Below are positions 59,934 through 64,000 of a stretch of DNA of 64,000 bases, one piece after another. Each line of letters starts with the position of its first letter. The stretch's first letter is position 1. A program made the translations under genes and the position numbers. Origin of the DNA: Saprospiraceae bacterium (GTDB taxonomy: Bacteria > Bacteroidota > Bacteroidia > Chitinophagales > Saprospiraceae); the NCBI GenBank assembly GCA_016716335.1, contig JADJWN010000008.1, forward strand, positions 62,001-126,000, read 5' to 3'. The notes under the pieces were generated by a model. The model was not told the origin of the DNA. It did not search any database and saw nothing but the letters and a program-made list of their open reading frames with translations.

Positions 59934-60299
59934 CTAAATATTAACTTTCAATTCTGGCAATTTCCCTAATCTCTTCCTTTTTTTGTAGCCTTTCTGAGTC
60001 CAGTACAAAAGTAGTAGTGAGGATACTGAAGGTAATATAAAAGTAATTATTTTTAAAAAAATATTCAAGTGGTTAGTTTCTGTTTTATCGAATAGAATTT
60101 CTTTAAGACCTATTGGAATCGTCACCAAAAATCCGATAATTGTAATACTCATGAATATTCTGTTATTTATCCTTTCATATCTTTCTGATTCATCTTTATA
60201 ACTTTTATAGTATGCTTCATAGATATGATTTATAAATTCCTCTGTAAGTGTTTTAGTGTCTTTATTTGACCAGGAATTTCTTTCTTCGTTTTTCATCAT
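59934..60299 (-). CDS. Two-helix membrane protein, function unknown
   Basis: 121 residues (or 120 from ATG 60296). A charged N-terminal helix (about 20-45, EEFINHIYEAYYKSYKDESE), then two membrane spans (IFMSITIIGFLVTIPIGL and IITFILPSVSSLLLLYW) and a short basic tail. The layout is like small SLATT-type membrane effectors, but no signature is certain. Confidence 0.5.
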   Translation of the reverse strand: MMKNEERNSWSNKDTKTLTEEFINHIYEAYYKSYKDESERYERINNRIFMSITIIGFLVTIPIGLKEILFDKTETNHLNIFLKIITFILPSVSSLLLLYWTQKGYKKRKRLGKLPELKVNI

Positions 60300-60871
60300 C
60301 TAAGACTTTGTTTGTAGCGCTTGCCAAAAAAATGAGTTCCAGTAAACACAGTGATAATAACTGCGATATATTAATGCTGCAAAGTTAAGAATAATTACAT
60401 GCAGATTAACAATGGGATCATACATTCTTTTACATTATAGGAATATTATCTGGACTCTAAATTGGGAATGGACAAATTTCTGATCAGATTTCTTCCTTGC
60501 TAGATATAATTGGCGATTGGATTAAATAAATCTTTTTTCTAAGGCTTGGAGTCCAAAAGTCCTTTTGTATTGGTTTTTGAAAAAAGTACCCAACACAAAT
60601 ATCAATGCCATTGAGACCCTCACCCCAGCCTCATTTAAAAACCAAGAATGATCTATCCCCTTGTACTTTGTCGAATGCTTACAAAGTTCTATGGCTTTTT
60701 TATGTCACGTACTAATAAAATGTTGCAAAATTTTTTCATTTTACTATTGTATAGTTATATATGGCAAGTCTTTAGCGACATTTTCATTCCGATCTTAAAA
60801 CACTGACTTATAAAGTTACTTGAAAGTTCATAGAATATTAAAAATTGGAATATACACAATCCTGAAATTAT
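60300..60871. other. Gene-free stretch with an IS66 tail copy
   Basis: Apart from the IS66 tail copy at 60568-60684 nothing is recognised. Confidence 0.4.
60568..60684 (+). mobile_element. Second IS66 transposase tail remnant
   Basis: A segment reading LYWFLKKVPNTNINAIETLT then PASFKNQE, homologous to 57571-57685 (same LYWFLKKVP...INxIETLTP frame). It holds only the last 40 or so codons. Confidence 0.6.
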
Positions 60872-61474
60872 TTATATCATAGTTTTTTGGGCTGTAAGTT
60901 TTATTTTTGGTTTGGATAAGTCACTTTTGCCTAAATTATTAAGAGCCTTATTTATCATTTCATCATTAAGTAAATTGTTGTTCAGCAAGAATGAGATAAA
61001 TTTATCTAAACCTTCAAGTTCTCCGACTATGTAAAATCTTTTTCCTACAGGAATATCTTTTCTGTTTGTATTCATTTCTAAAAGAAAATCATCTAAGACT
61101 TTCAAATATTTGAAAAAAATTTCTTTTATTTCGATGGTCTCAATGCCATTTTCTTTTGCTTTTCGTAATGCTTCTTTTCCAGTTCCTCCATAAATGTATA
61201 TTTTTTTGAATTCTTTATCATTAAGGTATTTATATTCTTTCTTGATGTAACTTTCGGATTCTGTTAGGTTATTAATGACTTTATCTATTTCTTTATTGCT
61301 TGGTAAAAAATCTTTACAGCTTATCAAATGAACCTCGTCTCCTACTGCTAAAATATCTAAATCACTCCAATTTTTTTTTCCTGTTTGCGGTAAAATTGGC
61401 ACATTTCTCTCAACAAGCCAATTTTTGAATCTGTAATACCGCTCTACTATTAATTCAGAGTTTGAATGCTTCAT
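60872..61474 (-). CDS. Unknown protein with a possible PD-(D/E)XK nuclease-like core
   Basis: 200 residues, no signal peptide. The segment SDLDILAVGDEVHLISCKDF has the D...[S/E]xK spacing of restriction-endonuclease-like folds (as in Mrr/NERD proteins with SDxDVLA...IECKD), here with Ser in place of Glu. The second half is lysine-rich and helical (KEIFFKYLKVLDDFLLEM). A DNA-acting or defence role is a guess from the motif and the island setting. Confidence 0.55.
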   Translation of the reverse strand: MKHSNSELIVERYYRFKNWLVERNVPILPQTGKKNWSDLDILAVGDEVHLISCKDFLPSNKEIDKVINNLTESESYIKKEYKYLNDKEFKKIYIYGGTGKEALRKAKENGIETIEIKEIFFKYLKVLDDFLLEMNTNRKDIPVGKRFYIVGELEGLDKFISFLLNNNLLNDEMINKALNNLGKSDLSKPKIKLTAQKTMI

Positions 61475-61784
61475 ATTAATCTATTTGAGCTTGCTCACAA
61501 AGTTTGTACTTACCAAAAAATCTGCATAAGTATAACCAAATATACAAACAGATTCTCAGAAATCCATGTCATAAATGTTGATTTTAACTTTTCGGTAAAA
61601 TGTGCAACCTGAATTCAAGTTACAAATTCAATTTGCAGTCAAGCCCTGGTAGATCGTTTGAAACCTCCAATTTTCATCAACTGAAAAATTCTTTACCAGT
61701 TCATTTTTCAAAAATACACACCACTGATCTTATATCAACTCCAAAAATTCTAAGCAGTAAAATCTGAAATCCGGCTATCGCTAT
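61475..61784. other. Gene-free stretch
   Basis: No gene, RNA gene, repeat or clear terminator recognised between the nuclease-like gene and the deacetylase gene. Confidence 0.4.
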
Positions 61785-62687
61785 TCAAAAAAACAATTCC
61801 TGGGCCAGCCGGAAGGTGTTGGCATGGGCATCCACGATATCGGTGAGCATGGGTGAATAGCCACCTCCCATACTTACAGCAATCGGAATCCGGTTTTTTT
61901 TGGCCGTCTCCAATACTATTCTGTCTCTTTCCTTACATCCCTGCTTGCTCAGGCTTAGCCTTCCCAGTTTATCGGTTTTTAATACATCTACCCCTGAGAG
62001 ATAAAATATCATGTCAGGTGCTACCTTGTCTATGAGTGCGGGCAGGGTATTGCGCAGGATATCCAGATAGGGCTTGTCTTCGGTGTGGTCGGGCAGGCCT
62101 ATGTCCATACTGGAATTTTCCTTTCGGGTAGGATAATTTTTTTCCCCGTGCATAGAGAAGGTGAATACCCGGTCTTCCTGCTCAAAAATTTTGGCGGTGC
62201 CATTGCCCTGATGCACATCGAGATCAATGATTAGTATTTTCCGGCATGTACCTGTGTGGAGCAACAGATTGGCTGCATACGCTATATCATTAAAGATGCA
62301 GAATCCTTCGCCTCTGTCCGCAAAGGAGTGGTGGGTGCCTCCGGCAATATTCATGGCAATACCATATTGCAGGGCATACAAGGCACATTGATAGGTGCCG
62401 TTGGTTATGTGTTTGCCTCTTCGTACCAGGAGCTCTGACATGGGGAATCCGATATTCTGGATTTCCTTAGCGCTTAAGGTACAGCTGTGCAGTTTATGCA
62501 GATATTCAGGAGTATGGGTGAGCAGTATATCTTCGTCTCTGGCTGCATCGGGATGAAAAAAATTTTCATCGTGTACGGTACCTTCATAGAGCAGCTGCTC
62601 CGGTAGCAATTCATATTTGATCATGGGAAACCTGTGCCCCTCGGGCAGCGGGTATTTGTATATCGGCGACCAGGCGATTTTGAGCAT
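61785..62687 (-). CDS. Histone-deacetylase-family protein (AcuC-like)
   Basis: 300 residues. All the arginase/deacetylase-fold zinc motifs are present: GGTHHSFADRGEGFCIFND (two charge-relay histidines), DLDVHQGNG (Asp and His ligands), SGVDVLKTD (second Asp ligand) and a C-terminal GGGY. Bacterial members deacetylate acetyl-lysine on enzymes such as acetyl-CoA synthetase or small acetylated amines. Gap of 34 bases to the next gene upstream on the same strand. Confidence 0.9.
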   Translation of the reverse strand: MLKIAWSPIYKYPLPEGHRFPMIKYELLPEQLLYEGTVHDENFFHPDAARDEDILLTHTPEYLHKLHSCTLSAKEIQNIGFPMSELLVRRGKHITNGTYQCALYALQYGIAMNIAGGTHHSFADRGEGFCIFNDIAYAANLLLHTGTCRKILIIDLDVHQGNGTAKIFEQEDRVFTFSMHGEKNYPTRKENSSMDIGLPDHTEDKPYLDILRNTLPALIDKVAPDMIFYLSGVDVLKTDKLGRLSLSKQGCKERDRIVLETAKKNRIPIAVSMGGGYSPMLTDIVDAHANTFRLAQELFF

Positions 62688-62721
62688 GTTTACAAATCTG
62701 ACATTGCTCCGAATAACAATA

Positions 62722-64000
62722 TTACCGGAATATGGTTATGTTTCCGTACAATTTTCTGGGTTTGTCTTCGCCCTCAATAGCGAGTTCGATATAGTACACA
62801 TAGACGCCCGGCACTACGATGGTCTTTTTATATCTGCCGTCCCATCCTTCTTCAGGTATATTGGGGGGAATATTGGTTTTTTCAAACAGCAACTCGCCCC
62901 AGCGGTCAAAAATCCGGAATAACAGCACTGTCCCATTCGTATTTTCGGGCAACTGTACAAAAAAACGGTCATTTCCATTGCCGGATTCGGGAGACAGCAC
63001 GTTGGGCATGACGACCACCGGAGCTTCTGACTTCCGGATCTCAACCTCCAGATTCTGACTGCAGCCGTTTCCGTATGTCAATACGGCAGTGAGGATTTCT
63101 CCGTTTACAGGATTGGACAGTACAGGGTTGTCACAAGCAGTACAACTGAGCCGGCTATTGGCAGTCCAGTTGACCGAATTGATATTTTGTGCGGTGCTTT
63201 CCACATTCAATTGTATATTACCATTGGGCAGCAAGGTCTGACGGATAGAAGAAACAGGCTCGGTAGTATTGGGTATACTGATGGACCGGGTCTGGGTACA
63301 GGATTCCGCATTGATGAAGGTCAGGGTATAATTACCGCTCATCAGGGTGAGAGTATAAGGAAGGGTATTTACCGCTTGAGCCTGTCCACCATTGACGCTG
63401 AGCTGATAAGGCCCTGCAGTATTGGAAGAGTTGATGCTGACGGATGCAGATTGACCCGGACAAGGTGCAGTAAAATCAGCGGTAAACTCAAAGGCGGCAA
63501 AAGTAATCTGTACAGAAACCGTGCTGTCGCAGCCATTCTGAGCCGCATTGGGCAGTACTACCTGTCCGGCAGGGTTTTGCCGGTTGAATACGGTATTGCC
63601 GACTGTGGTGGAAAAATTTTCGTTACAGGTGGTGATATTCAGATTGCGGACAGCCGGACTGAGGTAACTGAGCTGTACATTGACCAGACTGTCACAACCG
63701 TTGGCGGCAGCTCCATTAAGGCGGACGACCCCGCTTCTGTTTTGATTGTCAAATCTGGTGTTGCCGATATTGATAAAGTACGTCGGGTCACAGGTAGTAA
63801 AGCTGAATGTTCCTGACCTTGTCGGCAAGTAGCTGATGTTTACCGTCACGATACTGTCGCATCCTGCTGCACTTGCACCTGTAAGGGTGACCGTACCCGA
63901 TGGATTGAAAACACTGAATTGCTGATTGCCTACGGTGTAAATTGCGGTCGAATCACAGGTACTTGCATTGAATACTCCGGTGGAGAAACTGTTGAAGGTC
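62722..64000 (-). CDS. T9SS type B secreted repeat protein (3' end only)
   Basis: The frame stays open to the window edge, so the true start is outside. The visible part has about three repeats of roughly 60 residues, each with a Cys...GNxxFxxxNxxGxVxLxGAxxxGCDS pattern (e.g. TVGNTVFNRQNPAGQVVLPN then AAQNGCDSTVSV), a further beta-rich region, then a type B gliding-motility C-terminal domain (PNVLSPESGNGNDRFFVQLP, FDRWGELLFE, GVYVYYIELA). Likely a surface adhesin. Confidence 0.85.
   Translation of the reverse strand, partial: TFNSFSTGVFNASTCDSTAIYTVGNQQFSVFNPSGTVTLTGASAAGCDSIVTVNISYLPTRSGTFSFTTCDPTYFINIGNTRFDNQNRSGVVRLNGAAANGCDSLVNVQLSYLSPAVRNLNITTCNENFSTTVGNTVFNRQNPAGQVVLPNAAQNGCDSTVSVQITFAAFEFTADFTAPCPGQSASVSINSSNTAGPYQLSVNGGQAQAVNTLPYTLTLMSGNYTLTFINAESCTQTRSISIPNTTEPVSSIRQTLLPNGNIQLNVESTAQNINSVNWTANSRLSCTACDNPVLSNPVNGEILTAVLTYGNGCSQNLEVEIRKSEAPVVVMPNVLSPESGNGNDRFFVQLPENTNGTVLLFRIFDRWGELLFEKTNIPPNIPEEGWDGRYKKTIVVPGVYVYYIELAIEGEDKPRKLYGNITIFR

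Overview
The window looks like a chromosomal segment of a Bacteroidota bacterium, most likely a gliding-type, Saprospiria-like lineage. The signs are T9SS type A and type B C-terminal sorting domains, a PorP/SprF protein, SprB-like repeats, an S46 dipeptidyl-peptidase, many lipoproteins, and Bacteroidota-type promoter boxes (TAnnTTTG) ahead of several genes. Assignments come from reading the sequence; no database search was possible.

Layout. 1-1.2 kb: a type II toxin-antitoxin pair whose toxin carries two offsetting frameshifts, then a cupin remnant. 1.2-9.6 kb: ordinary chromosome genes (outer-membrane protein, MBL hydrolase, S46 peptidase, OmpA lipoprotein, glycogen synthase, small membrane protein, D-2-hydroxyacid dehydrogenase, LytTR regulator). 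9.6-15.1 kb: one 1855-residue secreted multidomain protein. 15.4-36.0 kb: the most notable region, a nine-gene minus-strand cluster facing a plus-strand membrane-bound regulator. It encodes a GH16, two GH17-like enzymes, a GH30, a GH94-related beta-1,3-glucan phosphorylase-like protein (frameshifted), a GPH-type sugar symporter, two proteins sharing a distinctive ~170-residue carbohydrate-binding-like module, and a 1048-residue fusion of a clan GH-A catalytic domain to what looks like an outer-membrane beta-barrel. No SusC/SusD pair is present. I read this as a beta-1,3-glucan (laminarin-type) utilisation locus: surface binding and cutting, import through the inner membrane, then cytoplasmic phosphorolysis, under control of a Reg_prop/Y_Y_Y/LuxR-type sensor.

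36-51 kb: an esterase, trpS, a cohesin/SprB T9SS adhesin with its PorP partner, an ACMSD-like plus kynureninase pair, GTP-type pckG, a small membrane protein, a lysophospholipid acyltransferase, a Tat-leader HisC-like aminotransferase and lysS. 51-62 kb: an AT-rich accessory island holding a stop-riddled Fic pseudogene, an unknown lipoprotein, an M60-like metallopeptidase, two IS66 remnants, a three-gene HipB-HipS-HipT-like toxin module with phased operator palindromes, and two unknown small proteins. 62-64 kb: a histone-deacetylase-family protein and the C-terminal part of a T9SS type B protein running off the window edge.

A cross-cutting observation is that at least seven otherwise conserved genes, including the single-copy-type gene pckG, are each interrupted by exactly one single-base indel, usually in a short homopolymer. 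This pattern fits sequencing or assembly error better than biology, so these genes are annotated as single features spanning the shift.
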